Below, one piece after another: positions 14,000 to 24,235 of a stretch of 32,003 nucleotides of DNA. The notes under the pieces were generated by a model. The model was not told the origin of the DNA. It did not search any database and saw nothing but the letters and a program-made list of their open reading frames with translations. The DNA comes from K189A clade bacterium (GTDB lineage Bacteria > Pseudomonadota > Gammaproteobacteria > Pseudomonadales > Azotimanducaceae). Both the position numbers and the translations under genes were made by a program. The stretch's first letter is position 1. Every line of letters begins with the position of its first letter. The stretch spans positions 1-32,003 of the forward strand of contig CACFGV010000024.1 of the NCBI GenBank assembly GCA_902565895.1, written 5' to 3'.

Positions 14000-16756
14000 A
14001 TGTTTCGATTGACTATCGGCTTGATCGCCGTATGCGCGTTTGCGACCTCTGCTGTCGCAGATGATGAAGATTCAAAGCGACGAATTGAAGAAGTCGTCGT
14101 AACCGCTGAAAAGGTTGAATCGACAGTGTCGGATACTTCTATCTCTATAACCGCGATTGGCGCGGATATGATAGAAGACTTAGGGATACAGTCAGCCGAC
14201 GAGTTCGTGAATTTCATCCCAGCAACAACTCGTGATAGCTACGACATTAGAATTCGAGGTGTGGGAAGAAACTTCCGCTCATTGGGCGGTGACCCAGGCG
14301 TAGCGACTTACTACAACGGGGTGTACTCAGAGGATGCTTTAATCGCGTTGACGGAAAACGCTCTTTTTGACGTTGAGCGGATCGAAGTTCTGCGTGGCCC
14401 CCAAGGAACGCTATACGGGCGCAACTCGGTTGGTGGCGCTATTAACTACATCACCAAGGGGCCAACCGAAGAACTTTCTGGATCGATCAGAGCACAGTTC
14501 GGAAGCCATCGTAATCGAGAATACTACGGAATCTTGTCAGGACCGCTGGACGTCAAAACTGGGTCTGCCGGTTACCGATTGGTCATTTCTGATCGTAATC
14601 GCGATGGCTGGATGAGTGGACAATACGGATCACCGGACACGGACAGCACAAACGATCAGAACGCTAGCTTGACCTTGGAGCTTGCACCCACCGACAAGCT
14701 GGAAATATCCACTCGCATCAATAAGCGTAATTCTTACAGGATTATCGGTAATGGCGTACTCATCGACCAAGGCTGGGGCGCTGATCGGGGTACTCGAAGA
14801 ACCGACATTTACGCCTATGGAATGAGGGCAGTAACGGCTACAACTCCTGGTGCCACGATGTTCACTCATCCAACGACCGGCGTAGTTGCTTACGGAGCAC
14901 CTGTTCGGCCGGGCGTAGACGTTGCTGCTAGCAGTGTTGTAAATCAAGCGTTTGGCAGCAATGCTTATATCAATGGCGCAGGTGACCTCGAAAGCGTTGA
15001 CGCTGAAGCGCTTACAAATGGAATGACCGACGAGGGCTTTGATCAGCAAGGTGCGTCGCTCAACGTTACCTACGAGCTGAATGACAACATGACGCTGAAG
15101 TATATCTTCGGCTATGGCGACTTCGATTACACCTACACTGTTGACTACGACTACTCGAATAGCGAAATCGCGAATTCAGGCTTAACCGTGCTTGAGGACG
15201 TATGGAACGCATCCCATGAAATTCAATTGCTGTGGGACGTTTCCGAAAACCTATTCTTGACCAGTGGCTTGTACTACTTCGCAAGTGATCGCTTGCAGGA
15301 TTACACGATATCCCACTTCAACTCCCAGGGCAGGATCGATCAGGCTGCTAACTATGGCGGCCTCGCCGGTATCATGGCGGCTTTCGGACTGTCTGACTAC
15401 ACGCCTATTGCGAACGCACCTATGGGCTTTCAAACGACCGGGCTATGGACAGGTGATCCAGATGGTCACGCCTACCATCACATCAATACCAACTACGTCG
15501 AACAAACAGCAGTGTTTACTCAGGGGACGTACACGTTTAATGATCAGTGGGCTCTAACCATCGGCGCGCGATATGCAGAAGACACCAAAGAGGTACTAGA
15601 GCGACGCGGCGGATACTTTGAATCCTTGTTCCCATTCGATTATGGAATCAGAGCAGGGTTATTAGCCGCCTTTGGTGTTGATGAGGCAACTGCCACGGCG
15701 TTGGGCTGGAGTAACCTGGCTTTGGCCAATGTAGCCATGGGTAACGCAGTTCCGACCATGGATCTTACGGGCCAGAACCCGATAGCACCGACTTGCGCAT
15801 TCACTTCTGTTGAGTGTGCAACACCAATGCGTCTCACGGGCATACCTTTCGGATTCTCTAGCCTTGCTACAGAAACTAAAACTTGGAGTAAAGCGACGGG
15901 CCGAATCAATCTGGATTGGACCCCAAATGATGACACGCTTGTGTATCTGTCTTACACCACAGGCTATCGCGCTGGCGGCTACGGCCTTGGAACACTCGAC
16001 GCCAGAGACCTTACGGGTGCAGTCTTCAACTCAATCTACTCGTATGACGAGGAGGAAGTGGCTCACACAGAGCTAGGGTTCAAGGGGACATTCGCAGATG
16101 GGACGCTTCAGCTGTTCAGCTCTTTGTACAGATACCAGTATGATGGCTATCAGGACAGCGTAACGGTATATGACGACGTTCAAGCAACCTTCTTGACGCT
16201 TCCTACTAACACCGGAAGCGCCGTTAACCAAGGCTGGGAGGTCGAAGGAACCTGGTTGGCGACTGACGAGTTGACGATTAATGCCAACTACAGCCTGACC
16301 CAGACTGAGTACCAAGACGACGTATATCTACTTGAGGACGACAATCCGCTGGCACCTGTGCCGCTATACGGCGAAGTGAGTCATTTATTGAAGGGAAGCT
16401 CTCTAAAAGGTATTCCAGAGCACAAATTCACAGCGTGGGCCAATTATCGTTTCGATCTTCCTAACAGCACGTTGGTCGCTGCCGCTTACTATTCATTTAC
16501 AGGTGAATACAACAGTGAGTCGATCGATCGCGAATTCGATAAAATGCCTGCACGGCATCAAACAGACGCCTCCTTAATTTGGACCAGCGGCGACGGCCTT
16601 TTGACCGTTAGGGGATTCGTCGACAACTTGTTCGATGCTCGTAATTTCAGATCACTCAGTGCTGGAAGCCTCGGTAACAACTATATGTTGACTGGTACAT
16701 TGCTTCGAACCAGAAGCTTTGGCATTGACATTACTCGACGCTTTGGCGCAGGGTAA
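14000..16756 (+). CDS. TonB-dependent outer-membrane receptor
   Basis: The 918-residue protein has a cleavable signal peptide (residues 1-20, ending ATSAVA) and a TonB box EEVVVTA at 30-36. The plug domain (~40-155) contains IRIRGVGRN, VERIEVLRGPQGTLYGRNSVGGAINYITK, the classic plug signature. The rest is a 22-strand-type beta-barrel ending in ITRRFGAG. GAGGGAG lies 7 bases before the ATG. Such receptors import bulky substrates with energy from TonB-ExbBD; the ligand here cannot be told. Large receptors of this kind in marine and sphingomonad-like bacteria often sit beside catabolic genes, as here (CoA-transferase, dioxygenase). A strong terminator follows. Confidence 0.9.
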   Translation: MFRLTIGLIAVCAFATSAVADDEDSKRRIEEVVVTAEKVESTVSDTSISITAIGADMIEDLGIQSADEFVNFIPATTRDSYDIRIRGVGRNFRSLGGDPGVATYYNGVYSEDALIALTENALFDVERIEVLRGPQGTLYGRNSVGGAINYITKGPTEELSGSIRAQFGSHRNREYYGILSGPLDVKTGSAGYRLVISDRNRDGWMSGQYGSPDTDSTNDQNASLTLELAPTDKLEISTRINKRNSYRIIGNGVLIDQGWGADRGTRRTDIYAYGMRAVTATTPGATMFTHPTTGVVAYGAPVRPGVDVAASSVVNQAFGSNAYINGAGDLESVDAEALTNGMTDEGFDQQGASLNVTYELNDNMTLKYIFGYGDFDYTYTVDYDYSNSEIANSGLTVLEDVWNASHEIQLLWDVSENLFLTSGLYYFASDRLQDYTISHFNSQGRIDQAANYGGLAGIMAAFGLSDYTPIANAPMGFQTTGLWTGDPDGHAYHHINTNYVEQTAVFTQGTYTFNDQWALTIGARYAEDTKEVLERRGGYFESLFPFDYGIRAGLLAAFGVDEATATALGWSNLALANVAMGNAVPTMDLTGQNPIAPTCAFTSVECATPMRLTGIPFGFSSLATETKTWSKATGRINLDWTPNDDTLVYLSYTTGYRAGGYGLGTLDARDLTGAVFNSIYSYDEEEVAHTELGFKGTFADGTLQLFSSLYRYQYDGYQDSVTVYDDVQATFLTLPTNTGSAVNQGWEVEGTWLATDELTINANYSLTQTEYQDDVYLLEDDNPLAPVPLYGEVSHLLKGSSLKGIPEHKFTAWANYRFDLPNSTLVAAAYYSFTGEYNSESIDREFDKMPARHQTDASLIWTSGDGLLTVRGFVDNLFDARNFRSLSAGSLGNNYMLTGTLLRTRSFGIDITRRFGAG

Positions 16757-16766
16757 ATGCCCAACC

Positions 16767-16798
16767 AAAAAAGCCCCGCAAATGCGGGGCTTTTTTTT
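16767..16798. terminator. Bidirectional rho-independent terminator
   Basis: A 7-bp GC stem, GCCCCGC (16773-16779) and GCGGGGC (16784-16790), with loop AAAT is followed by eight T residues (16791-16798) and preceded by six A residues (16767-16772). It can end transcription of the receptor gene rightward and of the convergent CoA-transferase gene leftward. Confidence 0.92.
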
Positions 16799-16822
16799 GC
16801 CTGTGCTTTTGGACTCAGCAGG

Positions 16823-18004
16823 TCATTGCTGAACAAAATCCTCATCGAATTGCAGCACCCCAGAACCGTGTAACGCTTGCACTTGGGCGGCACTTCTACC
16901 CAGCCAATCTTGTAGAACCTCAATATTGTGCTCACCTCGATGAGGTGCAGGACCACGTACGCCGCTGCGCGCAGCAGAAAATCGATACGGTGACTGAGTT
17001 ATTGGGCGCGTGCCACCTGCGCGGTCGTCTACCTCGGTTATGGCGCCACGGGCCGCCAGGGTGGGTTGCTCATGCAGGGCTAGCGGCGCTCGCACCTGTC
17101 CCCAAGCCAAGTTCATTTGCGCCATGGCTTCCTCCACCGCCTCCCAACTGGCCAGATTAGCCAGATACTTGCCAACTATTTCCCTGCGGATACGAATTTT
17201 TTCCGGCAGCGGCATGTCTTTCGAGGTCGGGTCGTTAACCCCCATTTGATTGGTAAGCAAATGCCATAGGTATCGAAAATCAGCAGAGATGAGAATAGGT
17301 CCTGGACCCGTATCCCAGGTGTCGTTGCGCAGCGGCCCAGTATCTTCTGCATCCTCTAGGGCGTAGTGCACCTGGTCATCTGTCGCTAACGTTGCATCCA
17401 CCATAGCGATGTCTATGTGTTGGCCGGCCCCGGTTTGCTGACGCATGATAACGGCTGAAAGCAGGCCCACGAGCCCATGCAAAGAGGCGTTAGTGTCTGC
17501 CACGGAAAGCGGCAGGTCACTGAAAGGTAGGTCATTGCGCTCTGCCTGACGGTGCATCAACCCAACTTCAGCGTGCACGATAGGTGCGTAGGCAGGCCGA
17601 TGAGACTCCGGACCGCCATGACCAAAGCCCGATATAGACAACATGATTAGACGCGGATTGACCTTACTGAGTTCATCAAACCCCAGGCCGAGTCGGGGCA
17701 TCACATCAGGTCGGTAGTTCTCAATCAGGATGTCCGCCTCGGCCACTAGATCCAACACCAACTGCTTGGATTGTGCATTGCGCAGATCAATACATACGTT
17801 GCGCTTGCCTGCATTCTGCTGGTGGTAATAACCCGGCAGTCCCGCCACTACATGGCCCCACAACCGCGTCACATCACCGTCTGGCGGCTCGATCTTGACA
17901 ACGTCAGCACCTAAATCCGACAGCATACGGCCCGCGAACGGTCCCGCCAGCACCCGCGAAAAGTCCAAGACTTTTAATCCATTCAGTGGATATTGTTGTT
18001 CCAT
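16823..18004 (-). CDS. Class III CoA-transferase (CaiB/BaiF family)
   Basis: The 393-residue enzyme moves CoA between carboxylic acids. It starts with the family motif LNGLKVLDFSRVLAGPFAGR and continues with LGADVVKIEPPDGD, NAGKRNVCIDLR and ENYRPDVMPRLGL. Asp170 in LSVADTNASLHG fits the catalytic aspartate that forms the acyl-enzyme anhydride. Length is normal. A GGGGGGA ribosome site lies before the ATG. Substrates are unknown; related enzymes act on carnitine, bile acid, formate/oxalate or racemise 2-methylacyl-CoA. It diverges from the PhyH-type dioxygenase gene with only 46 bp between them, so the two probably share a control region and pathway. Confidence 0.88.
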   Translation of the reverse strand: MEQQYPLNGLKVLDFSRVLAGPFAGRMLSDLGADVVKIEPPDGDVTRLWGHVVAGLPGYYHQQNAGKRNVCIDLRNAQSKQLVLDLVAEADILIENYRPDVMPRLGLGFDELSKVNPRLIMLSISGFGHGGPESHRPAYAPIVHAEVGLMHRQAERNDLPFSDLPLSVADTNASLHGLVGLLSAVIMRQQTGAGQHIDIAMVDATLATDDQVHYALEDAEDTGPLRNDTWDTGPGPILISADFRYLWHLLTNQMGVNDPTSKDMPLPEKIRIRREIVGKYLANLASWEAVEEAMAQMNLAWGQVRAPLALHEQPTLAARGAITEVDDRAGGTRPITQSPYRFSAARSGVRGPAPHRGEHNIEVLQDWLGRSAAQVQALHGSGVLQFDEDFVQQ

Positions 18005-18050
18005 GTGTTTCCCCCCGTGTCTCCTTGAAGTATAACTTTAGGTTTAGCAA

Positions 18051-19124
18051 ATGGTACGGGCACGAAAAAAGCCCGGTTGCGAGCTTATGAAACAGTCGAA
18101 CCGTTCGGCAGCAAAAACGCTTGAGGCAGATGCCCAAGCGGCCACCACAGCACTCAATGATTTAGGCTGGCGCGATGCCGACGCTAGGCTTTACCAAGAC
18201 CAGCGGGACTATTTAAGCAAACACAACGGCATACGTGGCTTAGATTTAGTTGCATCAACTGAGATAGAGCGAGCACGCGATCTGTTCTATCGCGACGGTT
18301 TTGTTGTGGTAGTGGATGCCCTAACAAGTCAACAACTCGAACGCTTGCGCGCAGCGTGTGATCGCGCAATTCACAACATCATGGCCTTAGACAAACAGCG
18401 TATAGGCAACCGAGGATCGCATCGATACTCTTTTGGCGCCGCCAGCAAAACCGGCCACATGATGCATGACTCAGCCTGGGCTATGTTGTTGGATCTCCCC
18501 ACCGTTACGCCCATATTGACTGCGATCTTTGATTCTGCGAACTACATCGCACGCGGCGGCGGTGGTGACTTTTGTTTACCCGGTGCTACTAAATACCAAC
18601 GCTTGCACTACGATATCCATGACCGCATGGCCTTTGGCAACGAAACATTCGGCGCATTCCACGACCCGTCTGGGCGCATCAGCCTGCGCGATCTGCCCTG
18701 CCCCTATGTATGCTGCAACTTCCTGATGGTCGACTTCACTGCCATCAATGGGCCAACACGACAAATTCCTGGCACCCAGAACAGTCATACACCGCTGCCG
18801 CGGTTAGCCGACGAACCAGAATGGATGAAACTGAGTACGGTGTGTCCGGCGCCCGCCGGCAGCGTTCTGATTCGTGATCCACGCGCCTGGCATGGCGGCA
18901 CACCCAACTTATCTAACGAGGTAAGGGCCATTCCCAACGCTGAGTTTTATGCGCCTTGGTTTCGACAAGATATGCCGCTGAATCTACCCAGATCGTTGTT
19001 CGAGCAGTTGTCTGCCCATGGCCAATCCATCTCACGCTACATCGTCGCTGATGACGATGCCTTGAGCACCGGCTTTCGAGATGATCTAGGAAGAATTCCC
19101 GCGACCACAAAAGCGTTCGAATAA
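18051..19124 (+). CDS. Phytanoyl-CoA dioxygenase (PhyH) family Fe(II)/2-oxoglutarate oxygenase
   Basis: The 357-residue soluble enzyme has the PhyH double-stranded beta-helix fold. The region FYRDGFVVVVDALTSQQLERL (in part) is the N-terminal signature. The iron ligands are H186 and D188 in LHYDIHD and H281 in AWHGGTPN, and R292, 11 residues later, fits the 2-oxoglutarate carboxylate contact. PGTQNSHTPLP and PAPAGSVLIRDPRAWHGG match the family. It probably hydroxylates a hydrophobic or acyl substrate. The ATG at 18051 has an AGG 8 bases upstream; an ATG at 18087 is an alternative. It ends 3 bp from the convergent RraA-like gene. Confidence 0.85.
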   Translation: MVRARKKPGCELMKQSNRSAAKTLEADAQAATTALNDLGWRDADARLYQDQRDYLSKHNGIRGLDLVASTEIERARDLFYRDGFVVVVDALTSQQLERLRAACDRAIHNIMALDKQRIGNRGSHRYSFGAASKTGHMMHDSAWAMLLDLPTVTPILTAIFDSANYIARGGGGDFCLPGATKYQRLHYDIHDRMAFGNETFGAFHDPSGRISLRDLPCPYVCCNFLMVDFTAINGPTRQIPGTQNSHTPLPRLADEPEWMKLSTVCPAPAGSVLIRDPRAWHGGTPNLSNEVRAIPNAEFYAPWFRQDMPLNLPRSLFEQLSAHGQSISRYIVADDDALSTGFRDDLGRIPATTKAFE

Positions 19125-19127
19125 ACG

Positions 19128-19844
19128 CTAGTGTATTTCTGCGGCATCACCCTGGGCTTTACGGAACTTGTCAATGTTGAAGCCCGGCTGTTGAGCGGCC
19201 TCTATCAACACCCGTTCGCGCCGTGCAATCTGCTCAGCCGCAGCCTTCACCTGAGTCGCAACGTCGTGGGGAATAACCACCGCGCCATGCTGATCGGCAT
19301 GAATTAAGTCACCATCACGCACGCGCATGCCTGCTACCTCTACTGGCCGGGCGAAATCAACGACGTGAATGAATGCATGGGAGGGCAATACCGACGCCGC
19401 TAACATCACAAATCCTTCGGCAATGTCAGGCAGATCGCGTACACAACCGTCCGTTACCAGACCGACACTGCCAAAGCCTTTGTGCACGTTGGAATTCACT
19501 TCACCCCAAAAGCTGCCATAACCACCATCTCCATCCAGATCCTGCATTACCACGATACTTGGTTTAGGCCCTTCGTCTATGTACGCATAGTACGCATCGG
19601 ACAATGCCCGAGCCGCCTCACCGTTCAGATCACCCGGATGTGCAGCTCGAATGCTCGCAGTACGTGCCAAACCCACTATGGGAGGTAACTGAGGACGCGT
19701 GCAGTGCAGGTGTTTGGTGGTGTAGCCGTAACCACGGCGCTTGGGCACCAATACCTCCAGCGCGTTACACACCGTTGGCGTATCCATGGTTTGAAGCTCT
19801 GCGATAAGCGCATCGGTTAACTGAAACGTGTCACCTGCGGTCAT
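19128..19844 (-). CDS. RraA / HMG-aldolase-like protein
   Basis: The 238-residue protein belongs to the RraA-like superfamily that includes 4-hydroxy-4-methyl-2-oxoglutarate/4-carboxy-4-hydroxy-2-oxoadipate aldolases. Seen here are the entry motif ELQTMDTPTVCNALE, the GEVNSNVHKGFGSVGLVTDG stretch, R136-D137 in DGCVRDLPDI (the Arg-Asp pair that binds substrate and metal in the aldolases), and HADQHGAVVIP. An aldolase or decarboxylase is more likely than an RNase E inhibitor, because true RraA is shorter (~160 residues) and sits in other contexts. A strong AGGAGGAG ribosome site precedes the ATG. It may cleave a hydroxylated product of the neighbouring dioxygenase, by inference. Confidence 0.82.
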   Translation of the reverse strand: MTAGDTFQLTDALIAELQTMDTPTVCNALEVLVPKRRGYGYTTKHLHCTRPQLPPIVGLARTASIRAAHPGDLNGEAARALSDAYYAYIDEGPKPSIVVMQDLDGDGGYGSFWGEVNSNVHKGFGSVGLVTDGCVRDLPDIAEGFVMLAASVLPSHAFIHVVDFARPVEVAGMRVRDGDLIHADQHGAVVIPHDVATQVKAAAEQIARRERVLIEAAQQPGFNIDKFRKAQGDAAEIH

Positions 19845-19928
19845 AAGGTCTCCTCCTCTTATGTTCGTCTTGTGCGCCGAGTGTACCTAGACCTGACGCT
19901 CTCACCTATGCTTCGGCGCTGCGCAATA

Positions 19929-22900
19929 TTAGGGGGCCGCTGTGGCAGCAAGGACTTCTGGCAAGGAATGCTTAGTTTTTGTTAGATCCGCCAGAATGTT
20001 GTAGAGCGCAGGGACTAATACCAGTGTAATGATCGTAGAGAACAAGATGCCGAAACCTAACGATACCGCCATGGGTAAGATCATTTGCGCTTGGGTTGAC
20101 GACTCGAACATGATCGGCAGTAGGCCAAAAAACGTGGTTAACGAGGTGAGCACAATCGCACGAAAGCGCTCTGCGCCAGCCTCCACCGAGGCCAAAGCGT
20201 AATCCAGCCCCTCTCGCGTCTTACGATTCACAAAGTCCACCATAATCAAACTGTCATTGACCACGACTCCGGCAAGAGAAATGCAGCCGATGATAGAGAC
20301 CATGCTTATTGTCGTATCAAGCACCGCATGTCCAACCACGGCCCCGATGAGACCGAAAGGAATGACCGACATGATAATGAGCGGTTGCAGATAAGAACGC
20401 AGCGGGATTGCCAACAGTGCATACAGACTGCCCAGTACCAAAAACGCTACCAGCAGTAACAGACCCAGGGCTTCTTCTTCCTCTTTCGAACTGCCATCCA
20501 GCTCCATATTTACGCCAGGGTAGCGGGACAACATAGACGGCAAATAGTCCATGCGTATTTTGCGTACCGCAGATCGCGGTTCGAGCACTTGTTGGTCAAC
20601 GTTGGCCATGACACGAATTGTTCGCTGTTTATCAAGTCGTTGAATCTGACTGCGTCCCTGCCCAAGGTCATACTCGGCTACTGAGCTGAACGGCGCTTCT
20701 GCGCCAGCAGGCAGTTGTACCCACATTTCTTCAAGATCACCGATCGAGCGACGCTCTTCTCTTGGGTACCTAACCATTACCCGGATCTCGTCATTGCCGC
20801 GCTGAAATCTTTGAGCCTCTGCCCCAAAGAACGCTTCTCTTACCTGCCTTGCGAGATCGCTTAGCGTTAGTCCAGTGGGTTCTGCGGATTCTTTCACTCT
20901 GAGCTTTAGCTCCTGAGGGCCCTCGTTATAGGAGCTTGAAACCTCATAAACGCCCTCCATGCTACGCAAGTAATCTGCCAGCTCTTCTGCGGCTTGCTGG
21001 AGCATTTGCGGATTTTTGCCCACCATACGGAACCCGATATCGGTCTCACCGCCCATCCGCTGCTTACTGAAGAACTTGATCTCCTTAACACCAGCGATGT
21101 CACCGAATTTCGCACGCCAACGGTTTTCTATTTCTGCCGGCGTAACCGCAAGGGTTTCGTTAGGCTTGAGCTCTACCATGTAGCGAGTGCCCTCAGGCCA
21201 GACCCAGCTAAAGGCGTTTTCTACAAAGTCTGCCTCGGCACCAAGCTCTGTGCGCACCTCTTGGCGCAGTTCGCCCAGTGATGCGGCGAGTTGCTCAGAA
21301 ATGCGCCCGGTAAGGTCTTCGGGGCTGCCCTCGGTGACCTCTACGTTGACCGCAAGCATGGGATTTTCAACATCGGGGAAAAAACCATACTTAACAAAGC
21401 CACCCGCAAAAAAACCGGCAACCAACAGGATCATCGAAACGAAGACGGCCACCGTGGTGTACCGGTAATCAATGGCTTTAGCGAGAAAAGGTTTGTACTT
21501 GTTCTCGATGAAGGCCTTCAACGACCGATCCACGGCCTCCGTAATGCGACCCTTGTTCGACCGTGGGGGCGGTAACAACGCCAGGTGCGACGGCAAAATG
21601 AGTTTGCTCTCCACCAGCGAAAACAGCAGACAGAACACAACGACGTAGGCTAGTGCATGGATCATCGCCGACGGCGGCCCGGTAACCAGCAACAGCGGCA
21701 AGAATGCCGCGACCGTGGTCAACACACCAAAGGTAGCAGGCAGTGCTACTTTTTTCGTGCCTACAACAATGCTCTTGAGGCTGTAGCCGCTCTTTTCAGT
21801 TTCCGCATGAGCACTTTCCGCCACGATGATTGCATCATCAACAACGATTCCCAGCACCAAAATGAACGCGAACAAACTCATGATGTTTATGGTCACGCCG
21901 ACTGTCGGCAGTAACATGAAGGCCCCTAGAAAAGCGACCGGCAAACCCACCACGACCCACACAGCGAGTCTGAGCCGAAGAAAAACCGCCAGCACCACAA
22001 ATACTAGGGCGAACCCCATCGCCATGTTTTTCAACAGCATAGTTAACTGACTGGACAAAAAACGCGTCGAATCGCCCCAAACATCTAACGCTACGCTATC
22101 GGGCAGTGTTTTTTCTCGCGCCGCAATGTAGCGCTTCACCGCCTCGCTTATTTTTAACTCGCTTTCATTAGCGGTAGATTTGACCTCGATCATCATCGCC
22201 CGTTCACCATTGAAGTAGGCGTATCCAGGTTGTTCAACGAAACCATCTCTGATTTCAGCAACGTCTTTGAGCAGCAGTTTTGAGCCATCAGGGTTCGTGA
22301 GTAAAACGATGTTTGCAAATTCTTCGCCCGTGTATGCCTGACCATTAGCGCGCAGACGAATGTTGCCGCCATCGGTGCGTATAGAGCCACCCGGTAGATC
22401 AACGGACCAGCGACTGATCACACCGGCTACTTGGCTTAGGCTCAAGCCATATTCACGCAGTCGCTGTTCGGATATATCGATTGAAATCTCAAAGTCTTTG
22501 CGGCCCTGAATATCAGCAAATGTCACTTCCGGTAGCGCAATAATCTCTTCACGGATTTGCGTCACCAGATTGGCCATAGTGAACTCGTCAATGCTGCCGC
22601 TCACTGCAACCATCAGCGCCTGTACCTTTTCCTCGCGCTGGGTGATGTAAGGACGTTCAGCATCTATCGGGAAGGTAACAATGCGGTCTACCGCAAGCTT
22701 GACCTGATCTGTTACTTCACCTAGCTCATAGCCCTGATCCACTGACGCATATACCTGCCCAGAGCCTTCTCGAGCAATGGCCCTAAGTTCTTCTATGCCT
22801 TGAATGGAGGTGAGCGCTTCCTCGATCTTAATTAGAATGCCCTTTTCGACCTCTTCAGGGCCGGCTCCCGGGTAGGACACACCGATCTCGATCATGTCCA

Positions 22901-23072
22901 AGGAAAAACTTGGAAACGTCTCTTTCTTAAGCACCGAAATGGCGTAGAAGCCCAACACACAAATAAAAACAAGCAGCAGGTTTGCCGCCACATGATTACG
23001 CGCAAACCAGGCAATAAGACCCCGATTGTGGTCGTTATCGTCTGACGTATTAACAGCCTCTGATGTATCCAC
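19929..23072 (-). CDS. RND efflux permease (AcrB/HAE family)
   Basis: The 1047-residue inner-membrane pump has 12 predicted membrane helices and two large periplasmic loops. The N-terminal helix (ARNHVAANLLLVFICVLGFY) is followed by TFPSFSLDMIEIGVSYPGAGPEEVE in two stretches. The proton-relay aspartates D412-D413 lie in LVLGIVVDDAIIVAE. The second half repeats the layout (GLLLLVAFLVLGSLYALLAI; VVNDSLIMVDFVNR). Length is typical. It starts 8 bp after the membrane fusion gene, so they form one operon. The subgroup with an FPSF start and VSYPGA is common in marine gammaproteobacteria; its substrates are unknown. Confidence 0.9.
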   Translation of the reverse strand: MDTSEAVNTSDDNDHNRGLIAWFARNHVAANLLLVFICVLGFYAISVLKKETFPSFSLDMIEIGVSYPGAGPEEVEKGILIKIEEALTSIQGIEELRAIAREGSGQVYASVDQGYELGEVTDQVKLAVDRIVTFPIDAERPYITQREEKVQALMVAVSGSIDEFTMANLVTQIREEIIALPEVTFADIQGRKDFEISIDISEQRLREYGLSLSQVAGVISRWSVDLPGGSIRTDGGNIRLRANGQAYTGEEFANIVLLTNPDGSKLLLKDVAEIRDGFVEQPGYAYFNGERAMMIEVKSTANESELKISEAVKRYIAAREKTLPDSVALDVWGDSTRFLSSQLTMLLKNMAMGFALVFVVLAVFLRLRLAVWVVVGLPVAFLGAFMLLPTVGVTINIMSLFAFILVLGIVVDDAIIVAESAHAETEKSGYSLKSIVVGTKKVALPATFGVLTTVAAFLPLLLVTGPPSAMIHALAYVVVFCLLFSLVESKLILPSHLALLPPPRSNKGRITEAVDRSLKAFIENKYKPFLAKAIDYRYTTVAVFVSMILLVAGFFAGGFVKYGFFPDVENPMLAVNVEVTEGSPEDLTGRISEQLAASLGELRQEVRTELGAEADFVENAFSWVWPEGTRYMVELKPNETLAVTPAEIENRWRAKFGDIAGVKEIKFFSKQRMGGETDIGFRMVGKNPQMLQQAAEELADYLRSMEGVYEVSSSYNEGPQELKLRVKESAEPTGLTLSDLARQVREAFFGAEAQRFQRGNDEIRVMVRYPREERRSIGDLEEMWVQLPAGAEAPFSSVAEYDLGQGRSQIQRLDKQRTIRVMANVDQQVLEPRSAVRKIRMDYLPSMLSRYPGVNMELDGSSKEEEEALGLLLLVAFLVLGSLYALLAIPLRSYLQPLIIMSVIPFGLIGAVVGHAVLDTTISMVSIIGCISLAGVVVNDSLIMVDFVNRKTREGLDYALASVEAGAERFRAIVLTSLTTFFGLLPIMFESSTQAQMILPMAVSLGFGILFSTIITLVLVPALYNILADLTKTKHSLPEVLAATAAP

Positions 23073-23080
23073 TTGCGTGC

Positions 23081-24235
23081 TTAACTACTTATTCTGACTT
23101 TCATACCGGGCAATGGCTGCTCTACGGCTGTTGCACAATATCGATCGCCTTCTGCTATGCCCGAAGAAATATAGAAGAATTTTTCGTCGGCTCGAACCAC
23201 GTCCACCTGCGACGGTCTTATGGTCGAGTCTTCATCTACCAACCAGATGGTTTCGCCACGGTAGATGGACTGCCTTGGTATGACGAATAAGTCACCGCCT
23301 GAGCGTCCAGCGATTTGGGCCGACACAAATGTACCCATCATGAGGGGGACTTGAGTCGCGGCAGATTGCAATCCATAGGGATCGAGCACTTGGGCCACCA
23401 AGTACAAGACTCTGGTGTCCGCATCAAATACACCTTCCGAACGCGTAATCGATGCAGGCCAAGTGATCCTCTCGCCACCCATCTCAGCACTCAGCTCAAC
23501 CGCAAGCGGCACGCCTGCACGCAGGCGCGCCACATCCAGAAATTGCAGATCGTTTTGGGTTACCGGCAACCGGACTTCGGCGATATCTATAGCGAAGGTC
23601 GTGGCCAATTGTGAACCGACATTTACGAATTGACCCACGTCCGCAATTTTTTGCCGCACTAGACCGTCATAAGGAGCGCGGATCACTGTTCGGTCCAGAT
23701 CACCCTCGGCTTTTTCTAAATCCGCCTGGGCTGATTGCAATTCGGCCATCGCCGCGGACAATTGCGGCTTGCGCAGGGCTAATGCCGATGGCGGCGCGGT
23801 ATTCGGATTCAAGCGTTGCAACCGCGCGTAGTCCTCTTTGGCGTAACTTGCCGTGGCTGTCTCCGTTGCTAATTGTGTCTCAGCGCGTGCCACCGCAGCA
23901 CGTGCTCGCTTTACGGCACTTTCGTAATTTCGCGGATCTATGCGCACCAAAACGTCGTCTTTTCTAAAAAAGCCACCACTGACGAAGGCTGGAGACACCT
24001 CGACGATCTGCCCCGATGCTTCGGCCACCAATGTAGTTTGGGTTCTGGGTGCAACCGAACCTTGAGATTCAACACTAAAATTCACGGGGTTACGTTTTGC
24101 TTCAACGACATCTACCAATAGGGCGGGGGGCGCAACGGATGCCGTCGCAATCTCGGGCCGTGCATTGAACAGCGCCCACGCAGCGCCAGAGGCAACCAGT
24201 ATGATTAGCGTCGGCAATATTTTTTTTATTTTCAT
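23081..24235 (-). CDS. RND efflux periplasmic adaptor (membrane fusion protein)
   Basis: The 384-residue adaptor has an N-terminal signal/anchor segment (MKIKKILPTLIILVASGAAWAL). It then has the split lipoyl domain (VESQGSVAPRTQTTLVAEAS with GQIVEVSPAFVSGG, and DRTVIRAPYDGLV), an alpha-helical hairpin between them (~115-185, rich in Ala/Glu/Gln, coiled coil), a beta-barrel and a membrane-proximal domain. It links the permease with an outer-membrane channel. The ATG at 24235 is chosen over a TTG 12 bases upstream, as GGGG lies at a proper distance. No TolC-type channel gene is nearby, so a distant one must be used. Confidence 0.88.
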   Translation of the reverse strand: MKIKKILPTLIILVASGAAWALFNARPEIATASVAPPALLVDVVEAKRNPVNFSVESQGSVAPRTQTTLVAEASGQIVEVSPAFVSGGFFRKDDVLVRIDPRNYESAVKRARAAVARAETQLATETATASYAKEDYARLQRLNPNTAPPSALALRKPQLSAAMAELQSAQADLEKAEGDLDRTVIRAPYDGLVRQKIADVGQFVNVGSQLATTFAIDIAEVRLPVTQNDLQFLDVARLRAGVPLAVELSAEMGGERITWPASITRSEGVFDADTRVLYLVAQVLDPYGLQSAATQVPLMMGTFVSAQIAGRSGGDLFVIPRQSIYRGETIWLVDEDSTIRPSQVDVVRADEKFFYISSGIAEGDRYCATAVEQPLPGMKVRISS